A stretch of 64,000 bases of DNA, taken from positions 146,024,861-146,088,860 of the forward strand of contig NC_133122.1 in assembly GCF_033568475.1 (NCBI RefSeq). Reading direction: 5' to 3'. Numbering within the stretch: the first letter of the stretch is position 1; the number at the start of each line of letters is the position of its first letter. The notes under the pieces were generated by a model, which saw only the letters and a list, made by a program, of their open reading frames with translations, did no database searches and was not told the origin of the DNA. A program made the position numbers and the translations under genes. Source of the stretch: Henckelia pumila (Eukaryota > Streptophyta > Magnoliopsida > Lamiales > Gesneriaceae). This document shows, in pieces, positions 1 to 10,991 of this stretch.

Positions 1-1324
1 TCATTTTTATATTTGTTATTTTTTGAGATGATTAAACTATTAAATTATGAAACCAAAGTTTAAAATAAAACTTTTAGTTGAACTTATTGATTTGTTAACA
101 ATAGTATTATTCCTCCAATAACATTATATTAATCTCAATAATTTTATTATATTAATTAAATAACAAAATATTAATTGAAATAATTTATGCAATTTATTCG
201 TTTTATCTGAATTATTAAAAATTAAACATGAAATTTTTTATTTATATATGTTATTTACAATGATAAAGATATTTTGTCTTTGAATGACTAAATAATATGC
301 AAGATGATCGTTTGCAAAAATTATAGTTAATACCATGTGGTTCAGATAGTTTCTTACAACAGTATATGCAATGAGTGCTAGAGATTCTAACAAGTGACAT
401 GTATCATTATTTATCTATTTGTCTTATTCTTAAACATTCTCTGACCTCTTAAGTAAAGCCAAATGTAGATCTGTTATAGTTAAAAAATAATATCAGCTTT
501 AACTTTGAGTTTTACAATCTTATGAATTCAGTGAGACATTTTTTTTAATTTATCACAACATTCCTTAATCCTTAATATATTATAATGATGTTTAATACAT
601 ACAATTGAAAATTTGTTATAATGATTTTTAATATATATAATTTATAATTGTAATTATCAAATAATTTTATTTTTTATTTTTAATATATAATCAATGTTTG
701 ATTATAGTATTTATAATAAATTAATAAATAATATATTTTCTAGTTCAATACATGTTTGAATAAGCATGTATAAAAACAGAGAGTGAATAATAATATATAA
801 GAAAACCAAAAAGCGAAGAAGAGAAAATAAGAAAACAAAATGAAATAAATAAACAAGAAGTATAAGAAGAGTTTTTTTTCTCTTAAAACCAAAACGATGA
901 GTAAATAAAGAAAAAATGTAGAGTCCCGAGGAGTTGGAAAAGAAAAAAGAACAATAAATAATAAAAAATGACATGTGTCATTTGATGGGAGAGGACCAAG
1001 CTTCCAATATTCAGGGTGATCTAATTAGTCAATTTTAAGAATAAATATCATTAATTATCTCCAACTAAATTTTTAATTGGCTAGATTCTAGCCATTTAGA
1101 TTTATCCCAAAATTTAACCCAACCTATACAACACTGTTTTAATAATATATTTAATATTAAAAATTTATCAATACATAGGAGGTTTATTGAAAAAATAATA
1201 GACTTACATGTATTGATAAATCCTCATATTTAGATATTCTCTGAGACAGTAGTACTGCTTGTACATATAAAATCTAATTTACAGCAATTGTTTCTAGACT
1301 TATAGTGGGATGCATCATGCATGT
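1..1324. other. AT-rich intergenic DNA
   Basis: No gene is supported here. The short open frames are low-complexity Phe/Ile/Leu-rich translations of AT-rich DNA. The only structure seen is a small hairpin near 1164-1222, where an ATTTATCAATACAT-type arm is repeated inverted. Confidence 0.6.
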
Positions 1325-1333
1325 GTTTAGATA

Positions 1334-1516
1334 GGATAATGCTTCAAGTACACGGAGGGTTACACGTTTGGTTACACAATGCACTTGAAATTACATGATT
1401 ATCCCTGCACTTTATTTGGAAAAAATCTTTCAAAAATGCATGCAGGGATAATCATGTAATTTCAAGTGCATTGTGTAACCAAACGTGTAACCCTCCGTGT
1501 ACATGTAGTATTACCC
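1334..1516. mobile_element. Mutator-like foldback MITE
   Basis: A 183-bp element is almost entirely an inverted repeat. About 62 bp (1348-1409) match the reverse complement of 1441-1502 nearly perfectly, and the arms extend imperfectly to the ends (GGATAATGC / GTATTACCC). The 9-bp sequence GTTTAGATA lies directly on both sides (1325-1333 and 1517-1525). A 9-bp duplication is typical of Mutator-like elements. There is no coding capacity. The family assignment is inferred from duplication length; the insertion itself is directly visible. Confidence 0.8.
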
Positions 1517-1525
1517 GTTTAGATA

Positions 1526-1905
1526 ACGTGTTTTTTGAATAGTTTATTTATTGAATAAACATGCAATAAATGTAACTTGGTTATTTGTGATTACAATAAC
1601 TATTCTATAGATAATGAAAAAAACCCTTGCAGCCTCGATAATTATTTATGAAATAAAATTGTTAGAGAAAATAAAAAATTTTAATTTTCATCATACTTAA
1701 TATTATATTCCGATGTTATGTTTTAATTGATATATTTAATTCAAACTTTTTCCAGTTTCATGTTAGTAATTGGACCAAAATAGCCTAAAACTGAAAGGTG
1801 GTGTACCAAAAGCAAACTTTGAAAAGTTAATAGACAAAAGAAAAGGACAAATTAATGGATCGAAAAAACAATTTTGCTATAATGTATATTTACCTAGTGT
1901 GTCAT
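1526..1905. other. Intergenic DNA downstream of a broken reading frame
   Basis: AT-rich sequence with no gene seen. On the minus strand it lies directly after the stop codon of the copia-interrupted frame (1906-2035), so it could once have been a 3' untranslated region. Confidence 0.4.
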
Positions 1906-2035
1906 TCAAGTAGAAGGGCCCGTTCTTGATCGCTCATTCCGTGTAATTATATCCAAATTGCCAACTTTCAGACCTCCAACCACGATTCTCTGAGAGGAAG
2001 GGGTGTTCATCGATGGGTTCGGTTCGGAACCTTGA
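1906..2035 (-). pseudogene. C-terminal half of a host frame split by a copia element
   Basis: Read on the minus strand from the copia left edge, this is an open frame of about 42 codons ending in TGA at 1906-1908. It includes GSEPNPSMNTPSSQ and GGLKVGNLDIITRNERSRTG. Deleting the element and one copy of the CTTGA duplication joins it in frame to the open frame at 11888-12059. I do not recognise the product. The polar, Ser/Thr/Arg-rich end would suit a cytosolic tail, but that is inference. It may be a real exon or an older gene fragment. Confidence 0.55.
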
Positions 2036-2490
2036 TGTTGGAAAATTATTGAATTATTGGAATGAATGGGCTTTTCTATTGTGTATGGAAATTGGGCTTG
2101 TAAAGTTAATGGGTGGATGGTTAAGTGGGAATATTGATGTTGTCCCACATTGAAAAAATCAAATGTGAATGGAATTTTTCATTGAATTCCCTCCATGTGC
2201 TCAGAGGCCCCTCCAAATTTAATTCACCAATTGATGGACATTAATTATGCTAGGTTGGTTGATGTAAGTTGTCTGGCTGTTGTTGGGGTCCCCTTCGGGG
2301 TCAACCTTTTTTTTTTTAATTTTATATGAAGGCTGATTTCTTTCACGAAAAACATAAGCTTTCGTTCATTCCTTCTTCCTCTGTCTTCTGCTCTCGCACT
2401 CACTCAAATGTTCCAAAGGCCTCGGTTCTGTTATATGTTCACAGTATTATCTGGTTTGATAAAAAGTTCACGTAATAGTTTTGTACAACA
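2036..2490 (+). repeat. 5' LTR of the copia element (about 455 bp)
   Basis: Starts TGTTGG and ends TTGTACAACA. The first ~120 bp match the 3' LTR closely, with shared phrases such as GATGTTGTCCCACATTGAAA. After that only scattered motifs are shared (for example GGCCTCGGTT and the terminal TACAACA). It is about half the length of the 3' LTR, which is abnormal for one element. Confidence 0.8.
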
Positions 2491-2544
2491 AACTTAAAAC
2501 ATAGTATTTACCTTCGTGGTTCGGTTACGTGATTCAAGTTTGAT

Positions 2545-3558
2545 ATGGATGCTTCTTCAACTCTCTCCAATTTTTTGAAGGTCACTCCTCCTGTTGCCGC
2601 TGCTCCTGATCCTGCTGATACAGTCACTCTCAGCCATGCCGACATGCCTGAAAAATTCGAAGGCTTGAATTTCAAAAGATGGCAACAAAAGATGTTGTTT
2701 TACTTGACCACCTTGAATCTAGCCAAGTTCCTCAAAGAGAAAACTCCCACATGTATTGAGGGAGATGTGAACAGTACTCGTGTTGTTGATGCCCGACACC
2801 ATTCAGATTTTTTGTGTAGAAATTATATCATGAATGGTTTGGCTGATTCGCTCTACAACGTGTATAGTGAGAAAAAGACGTCCCGAGAACTGTGGGAGTC
2901 TTTGGATCGAAAATACAAAACCGAAGATATCAGGGCTAAAAAATTTATTTGTTGGTAGATTCTTGGACTATAAGATGATTGACTCTAAATCAGTGATCAG
3001 TCAAGTTCAAGAACTACAAGTGCTCTTGCATGAGATACACACGGAAGGCATGGTGGTTAGTGAAAATTTCCAAGTGGCAGCTATTATCGAGAAGTTGCCT
3101 CCGACTTGGAATGATTTCAAGAATTATTTGAAGCACAAACGAAAGGAGATGAATGTTGAAGAGCTCATTGTTAGACTTCGTATCGAGGAAGACAACAAGA
3201 GTTCTGAAAGACGATTGTATTCTCCAAATGTTGTTAAAGCTAATGTTGTTGAGCAAAAAAAAAGCTCAAAGGCAAAGAGATTTGTTGGTGGAGGCTCCAA
3301 GTTGGGCTCAAAGAAAGATATGTTCAAAAAGAAATTTCTTGGAAAGTGTTATAATTGTGGCGGTCCGGGCCACAAGTCTTCGGAATGCAAAAAGCCTAAA
3401 AAAAACCGCGAAGAAAATCTCATGGAGGACATATCTAAAGAGGTTTCAAACATGGACCTCTGTGCTGTCATTTCTGAAGTGAATCTAGTTGGATCAAATC
3501 CAAGGGAGTGGTGGATAAACACTGGTGTCACCCGTCATGTATGCTACGACAAAGAAAT
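2545..3558 (+). pseudogene. gag: copia gag and protease N-terminus, frameshifted and truncated by insertion
   Basis: The start ATG at 2545 (MDASSTLSNFLKV) opens a gag of the UBN2/retrotran_gag type. The frame shifts at about 2940, and the C-terminal part continues in another frame with a CCHC zinc knuckle ([14 protein letters not shown], near 3350). Next comes the protease entry sequence [10 protein letters not shown] near 3510. Active copia proteases have D-T/S-G here, so Asp to Asn removes the catalytic residue. The frame is then cut by the nested element at 3564 and resumes at 7559. Both the frameshift and the insertion disable it. Confidence 0.85.
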
Positions 3559-3563
3559 GTTTG

Positions 3564-4620
3564 TGATAAGTGCATTTTGTGTGCGTTATTTTATGTCTAT
3601 TTGGCATGCATTCATATGGTTTCATGTGTGTTTTTATATGTTTTATTTGTAATTAATCTCATGCATGAGCATTTCACTCTCCGGGTTAATTTTGTAGGAA
3701 AATGGGTTTTTGAAGAATGAATTACGGAGCAGCCTTGATCAAAAATTAAAATTTAACTTTTGGTAGCTCCAAATCAAATCTCCACCGTCAAAATTAAATT
3801 TCAAGATGTTTTGAAGATGTTGTCAAAATTTCAGCTCAATCCAACGGTTAGAACTCACGTTATGATTTTTTCAAGATAACTGCGCGCTGAAAACTGGAGG
3901 CAGAACTTTTCAAGCCATGGCGTGATTTTTCCTGCGCCATGGCATGAACCGAGGATTTTGAAGAAGTGAAAACAGAACTTTTCATGCTATGGCGTGACTT
4001 TTCTGCGCCATGGCGCGACGCAGACTGAAAAAATATTAATTTTCTAACATTAAAAGTTGCGATTTTTTGGGGCTTTATTGGATAGGCTTTCAACCACATA
4101 TAAAATGGGGCATATCAGACGTGAGAAAGGGTTCCGAAGTTCCATACATCAGAAACGCAAGGGAGGAGGCGGCCATCCAAGGAGAAGAACGTGAAGAGGG
4201 AGGAAACTTGAAGAACTCAAGAATCGCAACACTAGTTTTCTCTTCTTTCTTTTATATTTGTTGGGATTTAGGGGATCCTACCCCCAAAACTTTGTTTTGA
4301 ATTTCAATCATTAGAGAAGAAAAAGGGGTAGGTGAACCGAGATCCTAACAATCGTTTATTTATTTTATGAATTTAATTTTATTATTTTGTTTTTTTTTTC
4401 ATCTTTTATTTTAGTTTATTAATTTATTATCATGTTATCTTAATTAACTAAAGAATAATACTTGAGTAATTTTGTCAGACATCAATCTCTGTGGGACGAT
4501 ACTCGTACTTTGTACGCTATATTATTACTTGACTCGTGCACTTGCGATATATTCGAGCTTAATTGATATATATATATTTAGGTTGATTTTCAGTTGTAGT
4601 ATTTACTCGACCAAGTTTTT
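3564..4620 (+). repeat. 5' LTR of the nested element (1057 bp)
   Basis: Aligns along its length with 6401-7453, with scattered substitutions (by eye a few percent). It starts TGATAAGTGCATTTTGTG and the shared sequence ends CCAAGTTTTT. A CA terminus is not evident. Confidence 0.85.
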
Positions 4621-4642
4621 GGTGCCATTGCCGGGGATTGAA
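4620..4642 (+). other. Primer-binding-site-like sequence of the nested element
   Basis: GGTGCCATTGCCGGGGATTG follows the 5' LTR directly. It resembles the GGCGCCGTTGCCGGGGA sequence found at this position in many plant Athila/Tat gypsy elements. The corresponding tRNA was not determined. Confidence 0.65.
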
Positions 4643-6387
4643 ATAGACAAATTTTACTTTTTGTTATTTTCTTTAGTTAATTTCTTTTTTTTTTATTTAT
4701 TCTATTTTATTCCTGCGTGATCTATCGTTGTATATTCTATTCTTGCAGGAATTCATCTGGCGTAATACTTTGAGATGATCCATCGACAAGTATTCATGAG
4801 TTTTACCCAACAACATGGAGAGCCAACATAGATTTTCTCTTCCCATGTTTACTAGCTGTTATGGGGTGTTGTTGAGGTGATGAGTTTAAACCACATTTAT
4901 CTGGCCAAGCTTGAGGGCACATGGAACAAACACCCATTGGTGGTGTCATATGACACTTACTTTGGGCGTCAACCGCTCTTTGATGAGTGCTTCTGAGGGT
5001 CGAGCCAAGGACTGAAAATCAGGCGCTACTTGGGAGGCAACCCAAGAATTCTAATTCTTTCTGTTTTGTTTATTTAATTTTAGTTTTTTATCTAGTGTCA
5101 TTTGTGTTGAGTTGATCATGTTTAATCCCTCAATTTTTGGATTTTCAAGGTAATATATAAGAATATTGATGGCCTAAGAAATGTGGTGCAGCAGCGGCAG
5201 ATGGATATACACCACGATGATTGACCAGGGGAGTGTTATTTTGTTTTCATTGTGTTTATTTTTGTTTTGCATTTGTTCGTTTCTCATTCTGTTCATTGTT
5301 TTAGAGCATTGAAGGCAATGCTTTGGATAAGTATGAGAGGGTGTTATTTAGTTTTGTTTCGTTCGTCATTATGTTTTTCATTCATATGGTTTAGATTATT
5401 GCATATAGTTCGTATTCATGCATATCATTATGTTTTGTGTTTGTGTTATGTGAATAAGTAGAATGATGACTGTTAGCCGATGATGATAGAGTTGAAAAAA
5501 ATTGTTTTTGAAAAAATGTTGCTTTTGATTGAACATGAGAAGTTGTTGGTTGAATCGTGAATCATATTAAGCACGCATGTTAGATTGGTGTAGTGTATCA
5601 AAGTAATTGATGAAGTTCGTGTTTGTTTGACCATTGCACGACAATAGATGTTTGTTGATCATGATAGTGTCTTTGGATTCTTGATAGTTGTTAGACATTG
5701 CATGTATAATCTTGGGCATACCTATAAAAAAAAAATTTTGAAAAAAAAACTTTTGTTGAAAATTAAGTTGACTCCATCCGGGTTACGAGCGAGGGATTGA
5801 AATCATAATCTCTTGTTCTTGACTAAGTATGCGGAGTCCATGGGATTAATACAAAATTTTAAAATAATAATTCCATTCGGGCCTGGAAAATGGTTGAAAT
5901 CCTAATCAATTTTCCATAGCTAAGTTTGCGGGATAAATGGGATTGTAGTTCCATTCGGGCTATAGGCGAGGGGATTGAAATTCGAATCCTATCTTAGTTA
6001 TAGCTAAGTTTGCGGGTAATTATTGGGGCTTAGAAAAAGAACCGGGTGCAAAATCCGGAGGTACGTAATTATTCTCAAGAGAATGCATGTTTTGTTTGGG
6101 ATTGTTGGGATGAAGGAGTGCTGGATTGTGATACTTGATTGAATTGTCATAGGTCGCTAAACATTCTTAGGATGGATTCTTTTGAAGTTGCACAAAACTG
6201 GAATAACATGACACACACACACACGTTTACGTTAAACTGATAGTGTATTGTGAACAATCAAAAGTTTGTGGTTTTAAATTTTTGAATGTGGGAACTTTTC
6301 GGAGGCTGTGCACGTTCATGATTCATTCTTACTTTTGTAGTTGTTTGCATATTGTTTTGCATGTCTTGCTCGCCCGAGCAATATTTA
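4643..6387 (+). other. Non-coding interior of the nested element
   Basis: No gag, protease, RT or integrase motif is visible in any frame. It holds a GGGAGGCAACCCA-type motif near 5033, about three imperfect repeats of a roughly 80-100 bp unit at 5773-6018 (marked by CCATYCGGG and GCTAAGTTTGCGGG), and a short (AC)n run near 6213. This is consistent with a LARD/TRIM-like non-autonomous element. Confidence 0.65.
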
Positions 6388-6400
6388 AGTATGGGGGTGT
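6388..6400 (+). other. Polypurine tract of the nested element
   Basis: AGTATGGGGGTGT lies directly before the second LTR, in the position expected for the plus-strand primer of reverse transcription. Confidence 0.7.
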
Positions 6401-7453
6401 TGATAAGTGCATTTTGTGTGCATTATTTTATGTATATTTGGCATGCATTCATATGGTTTCATGTATGTTTTTATATGTTTTATTTGTAATTAATCTGATG
6501 CATGAGCATTTCACTCTCCGGGTTAATTTTGTAGGAAAATGGGTTTTTGAAAAATGAATTACGGAGCAGCCTTGATCAAAAATTAAAATTTAACTTTTGG
6601 GAGCTCCAAATCAAATCTCCACCTTCAAATTAAATTTCAAGATGTTTTGAAGATGTTGTCAAAATTTCAGCTCAATCCGACGGTTAGAACTCACATTATA
6701 ATTTTTTCAAGATAACTGCGCGCTGAAAACTCGAGGCAGAACTTTTCAAGCCATGGCGTGATTTTTCCTGCGCCGTGGCGTGAACCGAGGATTTTGAAGA
6801 AGTGAAAACAGAACTTTTCACGCTATGGCGTGACTTTTCTGCGCCATGGCGCGACGCAGACTGAAAAAATATTAATTTTCTAACATTAAAAGTTGCAATT
6901 TTTTGGGGCTTTATTGGATGGGCTTTCAACCACATATAAAAGGGGACATATCAGACGTGAGAAAGGGTTCCGAAGTTCCACACATCAGAAACGCAAGGGA
7001 GGAGGCGGCCATCCAAGGAGAAGAACGTGAAGAGGGAGGAAACTTGAAGAACTCAAGAATCGCAACACTAGTTTTCTCTTCTTTCTTTTATATTTGTTGG
7101 GATTTAGGGGATCCTACCCTCAAAACTTTGTTTTGAATTTCAATCATTAGAGAAGAAAAAGGGGTAGGTGAACCGAGATCCTAACAATCGTTTATTTATT
7201 TTATGAATTTAATTTTATTATTTTGTTTTTTTTTCATCTTTTATTTTAGTTTATTAATTTATTATCATGTTATCTTAATTAACTAAAGAATAATACTTGA
7301 GTAATTTTGTCAGACATCAATCTCTGTGGGACGATACTCGTACTTTGTACACTATATTATTACTTGACTCGTGCACTTGCGATATATTCGAGATTAATTG
7401 ATATATATATTTAGGTTGATTTTCAGTGGTAGTATTTGCTCGACCAAGTTTTT
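6401..7453 (+). repeat. 3' LTR of the nested element (1053 bp)
   Basis: Direct repeat of 3564-4620. At its right edge the sequence does not meet the copia target site. It runs into a 100-bp inverted copy of the LTR start. Confidence 0.85.
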
Positions 7454-7553
7454 CATGAGATTAATTACAAATAAAACATATAAAAACACACATGAAACCA
7501 TATGAATGCATGCCAAATAGACATAAAATAATGCACACAAAATGCACTTATCA
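7454..7553 (-). repeat. Inverted 100-bp copy of the LTR start
   Basis: The reverse complement equals 3564-3663 with one visible difference. At positions where the two LTRs differ (for example GTCTATTT and ATCTCATG) it matches the 5' LTR, not the adjacent 3' LTR. It ends in CACTTATCA, immediately followed by the target duplication GTTTG. Confidence 0.9.
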
Positions 7554-7558
7554 GTTTG

Positions 7559-10471
7559 CAACTCTAGCTGAATCCGAGAATGGTGATAAGCTGTTTATGG
7601 GGAATTCTGCTACCTCTGATATCAAGGGAAAAGAAAAAGTGATCTTGAAAATGACTTCTGGGAAAGAATTGACTCTCAACAATGTGTTGTAGTGCCGGAG
7701 GTTCGAAAGAATCTGGTTTCTGGATCGCTTTTAAGCAAGCATGGTTTTTGCATTGTCTTAAAGTCCGATAAGGTTGTTTTGTCTAAGAATGGAATGTTTG
7801 TTGGCAAAGGTTATGTAAGCAATTGTTTGTTCAAGCTTAATGTAATGGCTATTAAGCCCGTTATTAATAAAATGAAATCTTCTGCTTACTTGCTTGAGTC
7901 TTTCAATTTGTGGCATGGTAGACTAGGACATGTTAATTATGATACGATTCGTAGATTAATTAACTTAAAGAGAATTCCAATATTCCAAATCAATACACAA
8001 CAAAAATGTGAAACGTGTGTTGAGGCAAAACTAAAAAGATCATCTTTCAAATCCATTGAAAGAAATAATGGATCCCTTGATTTAATTCACACTGATATAT
8101 GTGATTTAAAAGGAGGCAAACACGTGGCAAAAATAAATACTTCATTACTTTTGTTGATGATAGCACAAAATATTGTTATGTGTATCTTCTTAAAAGTAAA
8201 GATGAAGCTATTGAAAAATTTGTCCACTAAAAAAGTGAAGTTGAAAACCAACTTGATAAGAAAATTAAGGTGCTAAGAAGTGATCGTGGAGGTGAGTATG
8301 AATCACCTTTTGCTGAGTTTTGTTCTCAACATGGTATTACACACGAAATAACTGCACTTTATTCTCCTCAGCAAAATGGTGTTGCAGAGAGAAAAAATCG
8401 CACTTTGAAAGAAATGATGAATGCACTGTTATTGAGTTCTGGTTTATCACAGAACATGTGGGGGGAAGCTGTACTAACAGCTAATTATCTTTTAAATAAG
8501 GTACCCCGGAAAAAGCAAGATAAAAGTCCATATGAACTATGGAAAGGAAGAACGCCTTCATATCAATATTTGCGATTGTGGGGATGTCTTGCTAAATTAG
8601 TAGCTGTACCTACTCCGAAAAAGGTAAAGATTGGACCTAAAACTGTTGATTGCATTTTCATTGGATATGCACACAACAGTAGTGCTTATCGATTCCTTGT
8701 ATATGAATCTCAAATACCTGATATTCATAATAATACAATAATGGAATCTAGAAATGCATCGTTCTTTGAAAATGTGTTCCCTTGCAAATCTAAGGAAGAA
8801 TCATGTTCATCCAAAAGATCTCACGAGACAATGGAACAAAAGGTTAACCATGAGGTTGAACCTAGACGTAGCAAGAGAGCTAGAATTGAGAAATCATTTG
8901 GTCCATATTTCATCACTTTCATGATGGAAAGTGAACCTCAAAGCTTCAATGAAGCTATGAATTCATCTGAAAGACCTGAATGGAAAGAGGCTATAAATTC
9001 TGAAATAGAATCTATTTTGCAAAATCATACGTGGGAACTAGTGGACCTTCCTCCAGGAAGCAAACCTCTAGGTTCAAAATGGATTTTCAAAAGGAAGATG
9101 AAATCAAATGGAACAATAGATAAATATAAAGCCAGATTGGTAATCAAGGGTTACCGTCAACGTAAAGGGTTTGATTACTTTGACACTTATTCTCCAGTAA
9201 AGAGAATAACTTCAATCCGAGTGATACTGGCAATTACCGTATTGCGGAATCTTGAAGTACACCAAATGGATGTAAAGACTGCTTTTCTAAATGGAGATTT
9301 AGAAGAAGAAATTTACATGGAACAACCTGAGGGATTTTCTGCACCTGGGCAAGAAAATAAGGTTTGTAAATTGGTGAAGTCTTTATATGGCTTAAAGCAA
9401 GATCCAAAACAATGGCATGAAAAATTTGATAAAGTCATGCTAGAAAGTGGATTTAAAATCAATGAATGTGACAAATGTCTATACGTTAAGAACATTGAAA
9501 GTGGCTATGTCATTTTATGTCTTTACGTAGATGACATGCTTATCATTGGAAGCAATGATAAGATGATTAAATCTACTAAGAAATTGTTGAACTCAAAATT
9601 CGACATGAAAGATTTGGGATTAACTGAAGTCATCTTTGGAATTAAAATACATAGAACATCAGAAGGGGTTGTTCTAAGTCAGTCACATTATATGCACAAA
9701 ATACTTGAAAAATTTAGTAAGGATGACTCTACATTGGCTAGAACCTCGATAGATACAAGTCAACATCAATCAAAAAATAGGGGTGAGAGTATTTCCCAAT
9801 TAGAATATTCTCGAGTAATTGGAAGTCTGATGTACTTAATGAGTTGTACAAGACCAGACATAGTCTATGCAGTAAGCAAATTAAGCAGATTCACGAGTAA
9901 TCCTGGAGTTGAACACTAGAACACAATTGTCAGATTGCTAAGGTACTTAAGGTATACTCGTGATCATGGGCTGCACTATACCAGATATCCAGCAGTAATT
10001 GAAGGATACAGTGATGCAAATTGGATATCTGATCTGAAAGACTCAAAATCTACAAGTGTATTTGTATTCACTTTAGGAGGTGCAGCAATATCGTGGAAAT
10101 CTTCTAAACAAACTGTTATAGCCAGATCCATGGAATCTGAATTCATAGCCCTTGATAAGTGTGCTAAAGAGGCTGAATGGTTGCGTTTATTCTTAGAAGA
10201 TGTTCCTGGGTGGGTAAAATCGGTGTCATCTATTTGCATACATTGTGATAGTCAATCTGCAATAGGAAGGGCCCAAAGCAATATGTATAATGGTAAGTCT
10301 AGACATATATGTCGTAGACTCAATACCATTAGACAACTACTCTCAACTTGAGTTATCTCTATTGACTATGTCAAATTAAAGGATAATATAGTGGATCCGT
10401 TAACCAAAGGGTTAAACAGAGAGTTAGTTGAAAAATCGACAAAAGGAATGGGATTGAAGCTTATGAAATAA
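7559..10471 (+). pseudogene. pol: copia protease remainder, integrase, reverse transcriptase and RNase H
   Basis: The frame resumes with the protease C-terminal region and passes through the GAG-pre-integrase zinc-binding region (LWHGRLGHVNY, CETCVEAKLKR), the integrase core (RSDRGGEYES, YSPQQNGVAERKNRTLKEM), reverse transcriptase (WIFKRKMKSNGTIDKYKARL, and the catalytic YVDDMLIIG near 9524) and RNase H ([22 protein letters not shown]). Disruptions visible: a one-base loss near 7690, a frameshift near 8130, an in-frame TAA near 8228, TAG at 9917-9919 in place of a conserved Trp, and TGA near 10349. By eye it most resembles the Tork/Tnt1-like copia group. It cannot make a full polyprotein. Confidence 0.9.
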
Positions 10472-10982
10472 ATTGGTGCGAAGAAAAACCCAACCTATGA
10501 TGACTGGAGTCCCAAGAACTAGGTTCAATGGGACAACCTAATCGCATTAGTTTGGTAGATCACTGTGGGGGGTAATCCCTAGTTTATTCCTATTATAAAA
10601 CAGTGAGTATTGAGGATAATCATATGACTTTTAATGATTCTGATGGAGTAAACATAGAATCACCTATGTGAGAGAGAAGTAGGGCCGCTTTGAAGGAATT
10701 GTTAGGAACAATTCTAGATCCTCTTACAGAACCAGACGGGTGTTCATGGCCAAAACGAACACAATCATGAGAACTGAATTGTATCAAGAAGATTCCTGTG
10801 TTAAGTATATCTTAATTTACATGAACGTATGTACAGTTCAAAGATATCACGTCTACTGTCAACCAGTGAATTACTATGCTTTCACAAGGGAAAGTTCAAA
10901 GGGTAACACCTACCTATCCTATGCAGGATTCAACTGTTGAACGTTATCACGTATTTTCGTTTATCTTTCAATTTCCATTCAT

Positions 10983-10991
10983 GTGAGGGAT
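10983..10991 (+). other. Polypurine tract of the copia element
   Basis: GTGAGGGAT abuts the 3' LTR start TGTTGG, as expected for the plus-strand priming site. Confidence 0.6.

Larger units (their letters stand above)
3564..7553 (+). mobile_element. Nested non-autonomous Ty3/gypsy-like LTR element with an inverted 3' terminus
   Basis: It interrupts the copia protease and is flanked by the 5-bp duplication GTTTG (3559-3563 and 7554-7558). It contains a 5' LTR (3564-4620), a PBS-like GGTGCCATTGCCGGGGATTG just after it, about 1.8 kb of non-coding interior, a purine tract (ATGGGGGTGT), and a second LTR (6401-7453). The terminus then continues with 100 bp (7454-7553) that are the reverse complement of the LTR start. 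Both outer ends therefore read TGATAAGTGC inward. The PBS type and the CTTGGGAGGCAACCCA motif near 5027 resemble Athila/Tat-group gypsy elements. No gag or pol is present, so any movement relied on proteins supplied in trans. Confidence 0.85.
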
